Assembly: GCA_025800365.1 (NCBI GenBank)
Contig: JAOXRT010000083.1
Coordinates: 1 to 64,000 of the forward strand
DNA: 64,000 nucleotides
Origin: Cellvibrionaceae bacterium
Lineage (GTDB): Bacteria > Pseudomonadota > Gammaproteobacteria > Pseudomonadales > Cellvibrionaceae
Reading direction: 5' to 3'
This document shows positions 1-8,376 of this stretch, piece after piece. The notes under the pieces were generated by a model that worked only from the letters and a program-made list of their open reading frames with translations, was not told the DNA's origin and made no database searches. Numbering within the stretch: the first letter of the stretch is position 1; each line of letters starts with the position of its first letter. Position numbers and translations under genes: made by a program.

Positions 1-428
1 CCAAAATAAATACCGCCGGTCAGCTCCCGAACAATCAAAATATCTAAGCCCGAAACCACTTCCGGCTTTAAGGTAGACGCTTCAGCCAACTGCGGATACA
101 AAATCGCTGGGCGCAAATTGGCGAACAACTCTAGCTCAGAGCGAATTTTCAACAAACCTTTCTCTGGTCGAATGGCGGCATCTATTTGATCCCATTTTGG
201 GCCGCCAACAGCGCCCAGTAAAATCGCATCAGACTTACGCGCCAGCGCCAAGGTTTCATCACTTAAAGGTACGCCACACTCATCAATGGAGGCACCCCCA
301 AGCTTGCCATGGCTATACTCAATGCCTAATGAGCCACTCTCGTTAATCGCATCGAGAACTTTCTTTGCCTCGGCGACGATCTCAGGACCAATTCCATCAC
401 CGGGTAAAATTAATACCGTTTTTGACAT
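1..428 (-). CDS. leuB: 3-isopropylmalate dehydrogenase LeuB (3' end beyond window)
   Basis: Oxidatively decarboxylates 3-isopropylmalate to 2-oxoisocaproate with NAD+, the third step of leucine synthesis, in the cytosol. Only the first ~142 codons are inside the window; the frame is open to base 1. The translation begins [18 protein letters not shown], the usual LeuB amino terminus with its nucleotide-binding loop, and continues with [11 protein letters not shown] and the start of the substrate-binding segment (ELTGGIYF). The ATG is at 428. It lies 58 bp downstream of leuD on the same strand, so leuC-leuD-leuB is probably one operon. Identity is based on these motifs and on gene order. Confidence 0.95.
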   Translation of the reverse strand, partial: MSKTVLILPGDGIGPEIVAEAKKVLDAINESGSLGIEYSHGKLGGASIDECGVPLSDETLALARKSDAILLGAVGGPKWDQIDAAIRPEKGLLKIRSELELFANLRPAILYPQLAEASTLKPEVVSGLDILIVRELTGGIYF

Positions 429-486
429 GCTAAATTCCAATTAAATATTTAGCGCTGCATTCTTAAAAAGAAAGCAGCAATTCAAC

Positions 487-1131
487 TTATAAATCTTGAA
501 ACAGCCAAGGCGAACTGGCGCGTCGCTGCTGTTCAAACTGCCTAATATCGTCACTATGCTGCAAGGTTAAACCAATATCGTCTAAGCCATTTAATAAGCA
601 ATGGCGACGGAAGGCATCAACCTCAAAACTGTATTCACTGCCGTCTGGGCTAATTACCTTTTGCGCTTCAAGATCTACGACAATGCTATAAGCTTCATTG
701 TCATACATTTGCTGAAATAGCTGATCCACCACCTCTTCAGGTAACACCACTGGCAACAAACCATTTTTAAAGCAGTTGTTAAAAAAGATGTCAGCGAAGC
801 TTGGTGCAATCACACAGCGAATACCAAAATCATCCAACGCCCAAGGAGCATGTTCACGACTTGAGCCACAACCAAAATTCTTACGCGCCAATAATATCTG
901 CGCCCCCTGATAACGCTGTTGATTTAAGGCAAACTCTGGGTTTATTGGGCGCTGGCTATTGTCTTGACCTGGATAACCCTCGTCCAAATAACGTAACTCA
1001 TCAAATAAGTTAGGTCCAAAGCCACTGCGCTTAATGGATTTCAAAAATTGCTTGGGAATAATTAAATCCGTATCAACATTGGCGCGATCCATCGGTGCAA
1101 CCAAGCCCTGCAAACGGGTAAATGCTTTCAT
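487..1131 (-). CDS. leuD: 3-isopropylmalate dehydratase small subunit LeuD
   Basis: Small (swivel-domain) subunit of isopropylmalate isomerase. With LeuC it converts 2-isopropylmalate to 3-isopropylmalate in leucine synthesis. The 214 residues match the usual full length. The family motif [13 protein letters not shown] is at about residues 87-99, and the N-terminal [17 protein letters not shown] is typical of LeuD. ATG at 1131 is preceded by AAAGGAAAATATT, a fair ribosome-binding site. It follows leuC after 20 bp and precedes leuB after 58 bp, so the three are likely co-transcribed and the two subunits made together. Confidence 0.97.
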   Translation of the reverse strand: MKAFTRLQGLVAPMDRANVDTDLIIPKQFLKSIKRSGFGPNLFDELRYLDEGYPGQDNSQRPINPEFALNQQRYQGAQILLARKNFGCGSSREHAPWALDDFGIRCVIAPSFADIFFNNCFKNGLLPVVLPEEVVDQLFQQMYDNEAYSIVVDLEAQKVISPDGSEYSFEVDAFRRHCLLNGLDDIGLTLQHSDDIRQFEQQRRASSPWLFQDL

Positions 1132-1151
1132 AATATTTTCCTTTGCTTGAC

Positions 1152-2579
1152 TTACTGCTGCATCAATTCACGTACATCAATGAAATGGCCGGCAATCGCC
1201 GCTGCCGCTGCCATTTCTGGGCCAACCAAATGGGTGCGGCCACCATAACCTTGACGCCCTTCAAAATTTCGATTTGACGTGGAGGCACAATGCTCGCCTG
1301 CTCCGAGCTTATCGGCATTCATGGCCAAGCACATAGAACAACCCGGCTCACGCCATTCGAGGCCCGCTTCGATAAAGATCTGATCAAGCCCTTCTTCTTC
1401 AGCCTGGGCTTTAACCAAACCTGAGCCAGGCACAACAATCGCTTCTTTAACGTTGTTAGCTTTTTTGCGGCCTTTCACAACGGCAGCGGCGGCTCGCATA
1501 TCTTCTATGCGGGAATTTGTGCAAGAACCAATAAACACTCGATCAAGCTGGATATCGGTAATCGCTTGATCAGCATTTAAGCCCATATACTCTAGGGCAC
1601 GCTCTATGCCTTCTTTCTTAACTGGGTCATTTTCATTGGCTGGATTCGGTACATTGGCCGAAACGGGTAACACCATTTCTGGCGAGGTTCCCCAACTGAC
1701 CTGCGGTTCAATACTAGCACCATCGATCTCCACCACCGCATCAAAATGAGCGTCCGCATCTGAGTGCAAATCTCTCCATTGCGCTTCAGCCAAATCCCAC
1801 TGTTTGCCAGCTGGGGCATATGGGCGCCCTTTCACATAATCCAAAGTCGTTTGGTCCACAGCAACCATGCCTACGCGAGCACCGGCCTCAATGGCCATAT
1901 TGCACACGGTCATACGACCTTCCATGGACATATCTCGAAACACCTGACCGCCAAACTCAATAGCGAAACCCGTTCCACCCGCAGTGCCGATTTGCCCAAT
2001 GATGGCCAACACCACATCTTTCGGGCTAACACCTGGGCCAAGCTCGCCATCGACTTTAACCAGCATATTCTTCATTTTTTTGGCAACCAAACACTGGGTT
2101 GCGAACACATGCTCAACTTCTGAGGTACCAATACCGTGCGCTAATGCCCCTAAGGCACCATTGGTGGATGTATGGGAATCACCACACACAATGGTCATAC
2201 CTGGCAAACAAGCACCACTCTCAGGGCCAATGACGTGCACAATACCTTGGCGTTGATCGTTGATTTTGAATTCTCGTACGCCGAAATCAGCACAATTATC
2301 ATCAAGCGTTTGCACCTGGATACGGGCAACATCGTCTTTAATACCCGCGACACCTGCGCTGCGCTCAGCAGAAGTGGTGGGGACATTGTGATCTGGCGTA
2401 GCAATTACAGAGTTAACCCGCCAAAGATCACGCTCTGCCAGACGCAGACCTTCAAAGGCCTGGGGTGAAGTCACCTCATGAATCACATGGCGATCAATAT
2501 AAATTAGGGCCGAACCATCATCGCGCTCTTTCACGAAGTGGCTATCCCAGAGCTTGTCATACAAGGTCTTGGCGGACAT
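1152..2579 (-). CDS. leuC: 3-isopropylmalate dehydratase large subunit LeuC
   Basis: Large aconitase-family subunit of isopropylmalate isomerase; it carries the [4Fe-4S] cluster that dehydrates and rehydrates isopropylmalate in leucine synthesis. The 475 residues are full length. Cluster ligands are visible as [10 protein letters not shown] (Cys near 353) and PGCSMC (Cys near 413 and 416). [18 protein letters not shown] is also a family signature. First gene of the leuCDB run, transcribed away from a LysR-type regulator at 2823; the spacer between them holds palindromes that fit a LysR operator. Start ATG at 2579 follows a purine-rich stretch. Confidence 0.97.
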   Translation of the reverse strand: MSAKTLYDKLWDSHFVKERDDGSALIYIDRHVIHEVTSPQAFEGLRLAERDLWRVNSVIATPDHNVPTTSAERSAGVAGIKDDVARIQVQTLDDNCADFGVREFKINDQRQGIVHVIGPESGACLPGMTIVCGDSHTSTNGALGALAHGIGTSEVEHVFATQCLVAKKMKNMLVKVDGELGPGVSPKDVVLAIIGQIGTAGGTGFAIEFGGQVFRDMSMEGRMTVCNMAIEAGARVGMVAVDQTTLDYVKGRPYAPAGKQWDLAEAQWRDLHSDADAHFDAVVEIDGASIEPQVSWGTSPEMVLPVSANVPNPANENDPVKKEGIERALEYMGLNADQAITDIQLDRVFIGSCTNSRIEDMRAAAAVVKGRKKANNVKEAIVVPGSGLVKAQAEEEGLDQIFIEAGLEWREPGCSMCLAMNADKLGAGEHCASTSNRNFEGRQGYGGRTHLVGPEMAAAAAIAGHFIDVRELMQQ

Positions 2580-2723
2580 ATTCTTGTCTCTCTTTGCAAC
2601 AACCTGCTAGGCAAGGCTGTTTAGGTCTACTTATCAGGTCTTTGTGTTTCACCAACCATACAGCTGCATGGCCAGCAAAGCCCCAGCTTTTTGCAGGGTA
2701 TGCATTGCATTCTATGCCCCCAA

Positions 2724-2757
2724 AATGTATAAATCCAATTTATATTTTTCATACATT
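2724..2757. promoter_or_regulatory. Candidate LysR-type operator between leuC and the LysR gene
   Basis: AATGTAT at 2724-2730 and ATACATT at 2751-2757 are exact inverted repeats. Inside them, ATAAAT-cca-ATTTAT (2729-2743) is a second palindrome that satisfies the T-N11-A rule of LysR-family binding sites. A further palindrome, GATTCCA-ttt-TGGAATC, lies at 2759-2775. The block sits in the 243-bp divergent spacer, where a regulator would control leuC and its own gene. That the LysR protein at 2823 binds here is inferred from layout. Confidence 0.55.
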
Positions 2758-2822
2758 CGATTCCATTTTGGAATCCAAATGCACTTTGTTCACCCCTTAG
2801 GCGAGCACTAGAAGTAAGAACT

Positions 2823-3695
2823 ATGGACACACAATCACTGAATGCTTTTTGTGCGGTTGCAGAGTTGCGCTCTTTTTCTGCCGCAGCGCAAAAACTTCAC
2901 CTGACCCAGCCCGCGGTTAGCAAACGTATTTCCAGCTTGGAAGAGCAGCTCGACTGTAAATTGTTCGACCGAATTGGCCGTACTGTCGATTTGACCGAGG
3001 CCGGGAGAACCCTGCTGCCACGAGCCAATAAAATACTGATGGAAGTTGAGGAGACTCGCCGCCTAATCAGTGACAAAAGCGGCGAAATCAGTGGCACGCT
3101 CAATATGGCCACCAGTCACCATATCGGCCTACACCGGCTGCCACCGGTTTTACGTCAGTTTTCCCAGCAGTACCCCAAAGTAAAACTGGCTATCGATTTT
3201 ATCGATTCAGAAAAAGCTACCGATAAAATCCTGCATGGACAATTGGAGCTCGCAGTAGTGACACTGGCACCCCAGAAGCACGAGAAGATGATTGCTGAAC
3301 ATATCTGGCACGACCCATTGATCTGCGTGGTTGCCAAAGAGCATCCGCTCAACAACGGAAAAGCCATCGAGTTAAAAACACTCAGCGAACATCCAGCCAT
3401 ATTGCCTGACTTGAGCACTTTCACTGGGCAAATTTTAAAGCGGCAATTTGATCAGTTTCATTTACCGCTTGATGTCAGCATGGCTACCAACTATCTAGAA
3501 ACCATCAAGATGATGGTTTCAATTGGTCTTGGTTGGAGTGTATTGCCCGAAAGCCTAATTGATGGCCCATTAACCTCTATTGACGTACCCCAGCTTGAAG
3601 TCAGCCGAGAGCTCGGCTGCATCTACCATGAGGGGCGCAGCCTATCCAAGGCTGCGCAGGCTTTTATTCAGGCTTTGCAGCGCTCGGCAGATTGA
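2823..3695 (+). CDS. LysR-family transcriptional regulator, probable leuCDB regulator
   Basis: DNA-binding regulator of 290 residues. The winged helix-turn-helix is at residues ~1-65 (FSAAAQKLHLTQPAVSKRIS is the recognition region), followed by a linker helix and a LysR substrate-binding domain (~90-290). Divergent from leuC with a palindromic spacer. A LysR gene in this position is common in pseudomonads, so control of leucine synthesis is a reasonable inference, with an isopropylmalate-type inducer possible but not shown. ATG at 2823. Its 3' end overlaps the convergent gene at 3664 by 32 bp. Confidence 0.9.
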   Translation: MDTQSLNAFCAVAELRSFSAAAQKLHLTQPAVSKRISSLEEQLDCKLFDRIGRTVDLTEAGRTLLPRANKILMEVEETRRLISDKSGEISGTLNMATSHHIGLHRLPPVLRQFSQQYPKVKLAIDFIDSEKATDKILHGQLELAVVTLAPQKHEKMIAEHIWHDPLICVVAKEHPLNNGKAIELKTLSEHPAILPDLSTFTGQILKRQFDQFHLPLDVSMATNYLETIKMMVSIGLGWSVLPESLIDGPLTSIDVPQLEVSRELGCIYHEGRSLSKAAQAFIQALQRSAD

Positions 3696-4563
3696 GCGCC
3701 CAAAGATCATCAGCCTTTGTTGCAAGGGCATTGCCGCTTCCAGAATAACGGCGAGAGGAAGATGCCGCCTTGCTATAGCGACTGGCCGCTTGGGCGCGAT
3801 AGAACTTCCATATTCTCGGTTTGGTACTGGCTTCTAAAAGCTGCTCTGCCCTATTGGCGGCACGCTGCCAAGCATTGGCCGCCGAATCGAATTCAGCTAA
3901 GGCATCCAACAACAGCCCCTGGGCTTCGGCCATATTTCCACTGTAACGGGAAAAGCGCCTAGCGAGTTTAAGCTGTCCAGCTTTTGACATCGCCGCTGAC
4001 CAAGCCAAGAAGCGGTTTTCTTGATCCGATAAGCTGCCACGCAGTTGGTCTAGCGCTAAATTCCTGGCTTCTTCATTCTCTTGCTGGCGATACAAGTTAA
4101 AAAGCACTAAACCCTGAGAAATTGCTACACCCGCTTGCTTATCAACTCGCTTGGAAATTGCGGCAGCTGATTTCGCATCACCATTGTTATACAGCTCTTG
4201 GCTACTGCCAAAATCCTGCTGCATTGACCACAGCTTCGAATTAAACGTGGTTTCAGCTTGTTCTAGCTGATCGGCTCTATAGGCTTTGACAGACTGTAGG
4301 GAAGATAAAACGCTTGGAAAAGCATTCGCCCCCTGCCAATGGCAGTAACGGCTTATCTTCCCTTGATTACTAGAACACTGCTCAATCAACTGGCTTTCTT
4401 GTGCCTTACAGGCCTCACCCCAGGCATTCCACAAGCCATCGCAGCGACAATTAATCTTCTCGCACTGTGCAATATTTTGCGCTGAAACTTGCACAGCACC
4501 CGCCAAAAAAAGGAAAACCACTGACTGTGAATACAATAAGACAGAGCGCAGCTTGGCTGACAT
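3664..4563 (-). CDS. Secreted protein of unknown function, alpha-helical, Cys-rich N-terminus
   Basis: Unrecognised protein of 299 residues from the ATG at 4563. A longer reading from 4638 would put 25 extra residues ahead of the signal peptide and is unlikely. The N-terminus (MSAKLRSVLLYSQSVVFLFL, then GAVQVSAQN) is a signal peptide with cleavage after VSA. Next comes a cysteine-dense stretch (CEKINCRC, EAC, QC, YC within ~60 residues), probably disulfide-bonded in the periplasm. The rest is rich in Ala, Gln and Glu and reads as helical hairpins like TPR/SEL repeats (DAKSAAAISKRV, GQLKLARRF, GNMAEAQGLLLDAL). No known active site is seen. Last gene of the prmB-aroC-MFS run; overlaps the convergent LysR gene by 32 bp. 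Confidence 0.75.
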   Translation of the reverse strand: MSAKLRSVLLYSQSVVFLFLAGAVQVSAQNIAQCEKINCRCDGLWNAWGEACKAQESQLIEQCSSNQGKISRYCHWQGANAFPSVLSSLQSVKAYRADQLEQAETTFNSKLWSMQQDFGSSQELYNNGDAKSAAAISKRVDKQAGVAISQGLVLFNLYRQQENEEARNLALDQLRGSLSDQENRFLAWSAAMSKAGQLKLARRFSRYSGNMAEAQGLLLDALAEFDSAANAWQRAANRAEQLLEASTKPRIWKFYRAQAASRYSKAASSSRRYSGSGNALATKADDLWALNLPSAAKPE

Positions 4564-4688
4564 AAGAAACCCCCGTACAAAATTCGCCCGAGTTGTTATA
4601 TTTGTGAACATCCTTGTTGCCGACGGGCAAGACAGCAAATACGCTACTCTTGCCGCCCAAAGACGTCAAGTAGAAGCTGTACCTGAGC

Positions 4689-5891
4689 TTAATCGAGTTG
4701 AGCTTTGCGCATGCCCCAATAAGACAGCAGAAAACCAATAAATGCCGCTCCAGCACAAAAGGCAAAACACCAAAATGGACTAATGTCCCAGAGGTAGCCG
4801 CACAAGATTGCACCTAAAGCACCACCTGCCCCAAAGCACATTGCTGTATACAGAGCTTGTCCCTGGCCATGACTACTGTTCGGGAAAAAACGGTGCACCC
4901 ACTCGATTGAAACAGCGTGCGCCGCACCAAAGGTTAAAGCATGTAGGCACTGCAATAATATGAGCACCAGCAGAGAATCTACAAGCACAGGCGTTAATAA
5001 CCAACGCGCCGCCGCTGCTAACAAGGCCGCCCAAAACAACAGGCGAGCGCCAAATCTTCTTAGCAATGCCGGCATATACATAAATAAAATAATTTCAGCC
5101 AGCACCCCCAGCGCCCAAAGTAAACCGATGGCAAAACCGGAATAACCATGCTGCTCTAATAACACAGAAAAAAATGTGTAGTAGGCTCCATGACTGACTT
5201 GCAGAAAAAAGGAGGCGGTAAAAAAGACCCAGACTTCACGTCGGCCAACAATGGCAAGAAAGCTTGCCCCTGCGGCATTGTCACTGCTTTTATCAAGCAC
5301 AGAGCGAGGCTGCGCTTCGGTGACCGTTAAACTCGACAACCAAATCGCCAGCAACAAAAGCAGCATGGCCATAGGCAGTAAAGCAATAGAAAAGGCATCA
5401 AATAAAGCCCCTAATAGCATTACCGCCACAATAAAACCCACTGAACCCCATAGGCGAATGCGACTGTACTGCTCGGTGTTTTCCGCTAGATGATCAAGGG
5501 TGACCACCTCGAACTGGGCCAATACCGCATTCCAAAAAAAACTGTAAGCGATAACCACTGCAAACATCGCAAAGTAACTGCTCTGCCAAAAGACCCCCAG
5601 GAAGCAGAGCGCAGCCAAGCAACTGCCCCAGCGAATAATGCGTAAACGCTGCCCAGTTTTATCAGCCAAGTACCCCCAGATATTGGGCGCTACAATGCGA
5701 GATATGGCCAGCGCGGCCATGACATAGCCGATCTGCTGAGCGGAATAAGATAAGCTTTGTAGATACAAGGCCCAAAAGGGAACTAAAGCCCCCAATACCG
5801 CGAAATAAAAGAAATAGAAGATCGATAGGCGCCAGTAGGGAGTATCCTGACGAGAAGAAGTCGCAGCTTGCGCTCTAAACCTATCGAACAT
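4689..5891 (-). CDS. MFS transporter, HcaT-like
   Basis: Inner-membrane major facilitator of 400 residues with about 12 hydrophobic segments. The N-terminal part (YWRLSIFYFFYFAVLGALVP) and the loop GYLADKTGQRLRIIRWG resemble the MFS_1-like branch that includes the phenylpropionate permease HcaT. The substrate cannot be told from sequence. It lies 16 bp after aroC on the same strand; an MFS gene beside aroC is also seen in pseudomonads, so the pairing is conserved even though the function is unknown. ATG at 5891. Confidence 0.85.
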   Translation of the reverse strand: MFDRFRAQAATSSRQDTPYWRLSIFYFFYFAVLGALVPFWALYLQSLSYSAQQIGYVMAALAISRIVAPNIWGYLADKTGQRLRIIRWGSCLAALCFLGVFWQSSYFAMFAVVIAYSFFWNAVLAQFEVVTLDHLAENTEQYSRIRLWGSVGFIVAVMLLGALFDAFSIALLPMAMLLLLLAIWLSSLTVTEAQPRSVLDKSSDNAAGASFLAIVGRREVWVFFTASFFLQVSHGAYYTFFSVLLEQHGYSGFAIGLLWALGVLAEIILFMYMPALLRRFGARLLFWAALLAAAARWLLTPVLVDSLLVLILLQCLHALTFGAAHAVSIEWVHRFFPNSSHGQGQALYTAMCFGAGGALGAILCGYLWDISPFWCFAFCAGAAFIGFLLSYWGMRKAQLD

Positions 5892-5907
5892 TTTTAAATA
5901 ACGACCT

Positions 5908-6999
5908 TTAGGCCTGCGGAGGGATGACAGGGATATCGTGCTTTATCGAGCCATTCTGTCCACGATGGCGCAGCAAATGATCCATTAACACTAATGCCAT
6001 CATCGCCTCTGCAATGGGAGTAGCTCGAATTCCTACGCAAGGATCATGGCGCCCCTTTGTCACCACCTCAACAGGCTCACCCTGCACATTCACACTGCGC
6101 CCAGGAATATGCATACTGGAAGTTGGCTTGAGCGCTATATGGGCAATCAAGTCCTGCCCTGTTGAGATACCCCCTAAAACACCACCGGCGCGGTTACTTA
6201 AAAAGCCTTCGGGAGTTATTTCATCGCGGTGCTCAGTACCAAGCTGCTCAACACAATCAAAGCCCGCACCAATCTCAACACCTTTCACGGCGTTTATCCC
6301 CATTAAGGCATGGGCCAGATCAGCATCCAAACGATCGAAGATAGGCTCGCCCAAACCTGGAATCATGCCCGTGGCGACAACTGAAATTTTTGCGCCGATA
6401 GAGTTGCCCTTTAGCCCAGCCATATAAGCTTCCATCTCAGGAACCTTATTTACATCAGGGCAAAAGAAGGCATTGTTCTCGACCTCCTCCCAATCAAAGT
6501 TTTCAATTTTAATTGGGCCTAGCTGGGACAAATAAGCGCGCACTTGAATACCACACTCTTGCGCCAAATACTTTTTAGCAACGGCACCGGCGGCAACACG
6601 CATTGCCGTCTCTCGTGCGGATGAACGACCACCACCACGATAATCACGCACGCCATACTTTTGCATATAGCTGTAATCGGCGTGAGCCGGACGATACAAA
6701 TCTTTAATATTGGAATAATCTTTGGAGCGCTGATCGGTATTCATAATCTGTAAGCCAATCGGCGTACCGGTGGTTTTACCTTCGAAAACACCCGACAGAA
6801 TCTTAACTTCATCAGCTTCTTTACGCTGAGTCTCATAGCGGTTTTTACCTGGGCGACGACGATCCAAATCCCCCTGTAGATCAGCTTCTGACAACTCTAA
6901 GCCCGGAGGGCAACCATCAATGATAGCCCCCAACGCTAAACCATGGCTTTCACCGAAGGTAGTTACCGTAAACAATTTTCCGAAACTATTACCGGACAT
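5908..6999 (-). CDS. aroC: Chorismate synthase AroC
   Basis: Makes chorismate from 5-enolpyruvylshikimate-3-phosphate with reduced FMN, the last shared step of aromatic synthesis. The 363 residues are full length. Visible family signatures are GESHG near residue 17, [15 protein letters not shown] (47-61), [20 protein letters not shown] (~119-138) and [17 protein letters not shown] near the C-terminus. Flanked by prmB upstream (102 bp) and the MFS gene downstream (16 bp). The enzyme upstream of it in the pathway, AroA, is in the fusion at 57.7 kb; the consumers PheA and TyrA are near 58-61 kb. Confidence 0.97.
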   Translation of the reverse strand: MSGNSFGKLFTVTTFGESHGLALGAIIDGCPPGLELSEADLQGDLDRRRPGKNRYETQRKEADEVKILSGVFEGKTTGTPIGLQIMNTDQRSKDYSNIKDLYRPAHADYSYMQKYGVRDYRGGGRSSARETAMRVAAGAVAKKYLAQECGIQVRAYLSQLGPIKIENFDWEEVENNAFFCPDVNKVPEMEAYMAGLKGNSIGAKISVVATGMIPGLGEPIFDRLDADLAHALMGINAVKGVEIGAGFDCVEQLGTEHRDEITPEGFLSNRAGGVLGGISTGQDLIAHIALKPTSSMHIPGRSVNVQGEPVEVVTKGRHDPCVGIRATPIAEAMMALVLMDHLLRHRGQNGSIKHDIPVIPPQA

Positions 7000-7101
7000 A
7001 AGATTTATTACCTTGAACTTTCAATTGCTATGCATACGACTCTAAAAGGTCGTCTTTTATTAAACTAAGGCCCTTGTATCGCTATAGCAGCGAAGGCCCC
7101 G

Positions 7102-7992
7102 TTACTTTATTTCTGCGAGCTGCTCTTTGAGCAGCATAAATACTCCATGGCCACCGCGCTCGAACTCCAGCCAAGTGAAGGCGACTTCAGGAAATGCCTG
7201 CTCGAGGGCTGGCCAGCTATTGCCCACTTCCACAATCAACACTCCGCCATCATTTAGCCTGGCCGCGGCCTCTTTGAGCAATCGACGAGTAAAATCCAAG
7301 CCATCAGCCCCAGAACCCAAAGCGATTTCGGGCTCTTGTTGATATTCTGCGGGCATAGTGGACAAGTCTTCGGCGTTCACATAAGGCGGATTGCTGACGA
7401 TCAAATCGTAGCGTCGATCTTGCAAGCCTTCAAACAAGTCACTCTCGACAGCACGAACTCGATCTTCCAGCTGGTGCCGGTGGATATTTTTCTCAGCTAC
7501 CTTAATAGCCTCAGGCGATATATCGCTAAGGTCCACTTCAGCCCACTCAAAGGCATAGGCACAAGCTATCCCAATACAGCCACTACCGGTACACAAGTCC
7601 AACACCGAGTTGGGGGGGCTCGCTAACCAGGGCTCAAAACCATTTTCAATCAGCTCGGCTATCGGCGATCTTGGTACCAGCACATGTTCATTAACATCAA
7701 AAGACAAGCCACAGAAATAGGCCTGGCCAGTTAAATAGGCAAGCGGTAAACGCTCGTTTACACGTCGCCCGACCCGCTCAACGATTAACTCACGTTCGCT
7801 CAGCGTTAGCCTTGCTGATAAGGTATCTTTATCGCAGTCCCAAGGAAGATGAAGAGATTGCAGCACCAAAGCTGTGGCTTCATCCCACGCATTGTCTGTA
7901 CCATGCCCAAAAAACAGCTCAGCTTCGCTAAAGCGCGATGCGGCCCAACGAATATAGTCTCTGATTGTGTACAGTTCTTGTTCAACAGCCAT
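7102..7992 (-). CDS. prmB: Ribosomal protein uL3 glutamine methyltransferase PrmB
   Basis: S-adenosylmethionine-dependent methyltransferase that N5-methylates a glutamine of ribosomal protein L3 (uL3). The 296-residue reading from the ATG at 7992 starts [17 protein letters not shown], which aligns with the start of known PrmB proteins. An upstream ATG at 8085 gives 327 residues and has TAGGAG close by, but its extra 31 residues are unlike the family, so I chose 7992 with some doubt. The SAM motif [13 protein letters not shown] is near 131 and the catalytic NPPY near 200. [12 protein letters not shown] is a PrmB-specific N-terminal motif. Same strand as aroC. Confidence 0.92.
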   Translation of the reverse strand: MAVEQELYTIRDYIRWAASRFSEAELFFGHGTDNAWDEATALVLQSLHLPWDCDKDTLSARLTLSERELIVERVGRRVNERLPLAYLTGQAYFCGLSFDVNEHVLVPRSPIAELIENGFEPWLASPPNSVLDLCTGSGCIGIACAYAFEWAEVDLSDISPEAIKVAEKNIHRHQLEDRVRAVESDLFEGLQDRRYDLIVSNPPYVNAEDLSTMPAEYQQEPEIALGSGADGLDFTRRLLKEAAARLNDGGVLIVEVGNSWPALEQAFPEVAFTWLEFERGGHGVFMLLKEQLAEIK

Positions 7993-8136
7993 TTGGAATA
8001 GGTTCTTACGAGGCAAAGGGGCAACATTGTACGGGAATTGGCGATCTAGCATAAGCTTTTTGACCTGATCCTCAAGGCAGCCCATAGCTCCTACCCCAAC
8101 AAACAGACACTTTTAGTATGACTAATAACCCCTGCC

Positions 8137-8313
8137 TTACCATAGATCGATCACCAGCAAAGCGTCACCTAAAGCCTCCTCACGGCTTGTAAAGCCCCAG
8201 CATTTTGCTAAACCTTTAGATAAGGTATCAATCTGGGGCAGTAACATATGATTGGCTTTATACCCTTCAATGGAATGGACTGCCTGCCCCCACCTCGGAT
8301 CGCCCGGCATCAT
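8137..8313 (-). CDS. Possible small protein, 58 residues
   Basis: Open frame of 58 codons from tandem ATGs at 8313/8310 to TAA at 8137, in the 291-bp gap between the prmB reading and the chemoreceptor gene. It begins MMPGDPRWGQAVHSIEGY and ends ALLVIDLW; the composition (three Trp, mixed charge) is protein-like and there is no membrane segment. No ribosome-binding site is evident, and an in-frame TGA lies directly before the first ATG. I do not recognise it. It could be a small gene, the remnant of a longer one, or chance. Confidence 0.25.
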   Translation of the reverse strand: MMPGDPRWGQAVHSIEGYKANHMLLPQIDTLSKGLAKCWGFTSREEALGDALLVIDLW

Positions 8314-8321
8314 TCATAACT

Positions 8322-8363
8322 GGCTTGCCCAAGCGGCAGCCCTGTAAGAGCTTATGCCAAGCC
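8322..8363 (+). promoter_or_regulatory. Hairpin in the chemoreceptor mRNA leader, ending at the ribosome-binding site
   Basis: GGCTTG (8322-8327) pairs with CAAGCC (8358-8363), and inside it AAGC (8331-8334) pairs with GCTT (8350-8353). The outer stem ends one base before the GGAGG Shine-Dalgarno (8364-8368) of the GTG-started chemoreceptor gene. Such a stem could modulate translation. I could not match it to a known riboswitch class. Confidence 0.35.
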
Positions 8364-8376
8364 GGAGGGATACCTC

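Noticed and set aside
2465-2800. 111-residue plus-strand frame over leuC start and the LysR operator
   Set aside because: It lies opposite the conserved leuC N-terminus and crosses the control region.
7993-8085. Longer PrmB reading from the ATG at 8085
   Set aside because: There is TAGGAG before it, but only two bases from the ATG, and the extra 31 residues do not fit the family's N-terminus. Kept as an alternative only.
8161-8190. Resemblance to a c-di-GMP (GEMM) riboswitch core (AAAGCCTCC)
   Set aside because: Only a few bases match. The paired GGTAG...GGGTTACC half and tetraloop receptor are missing.
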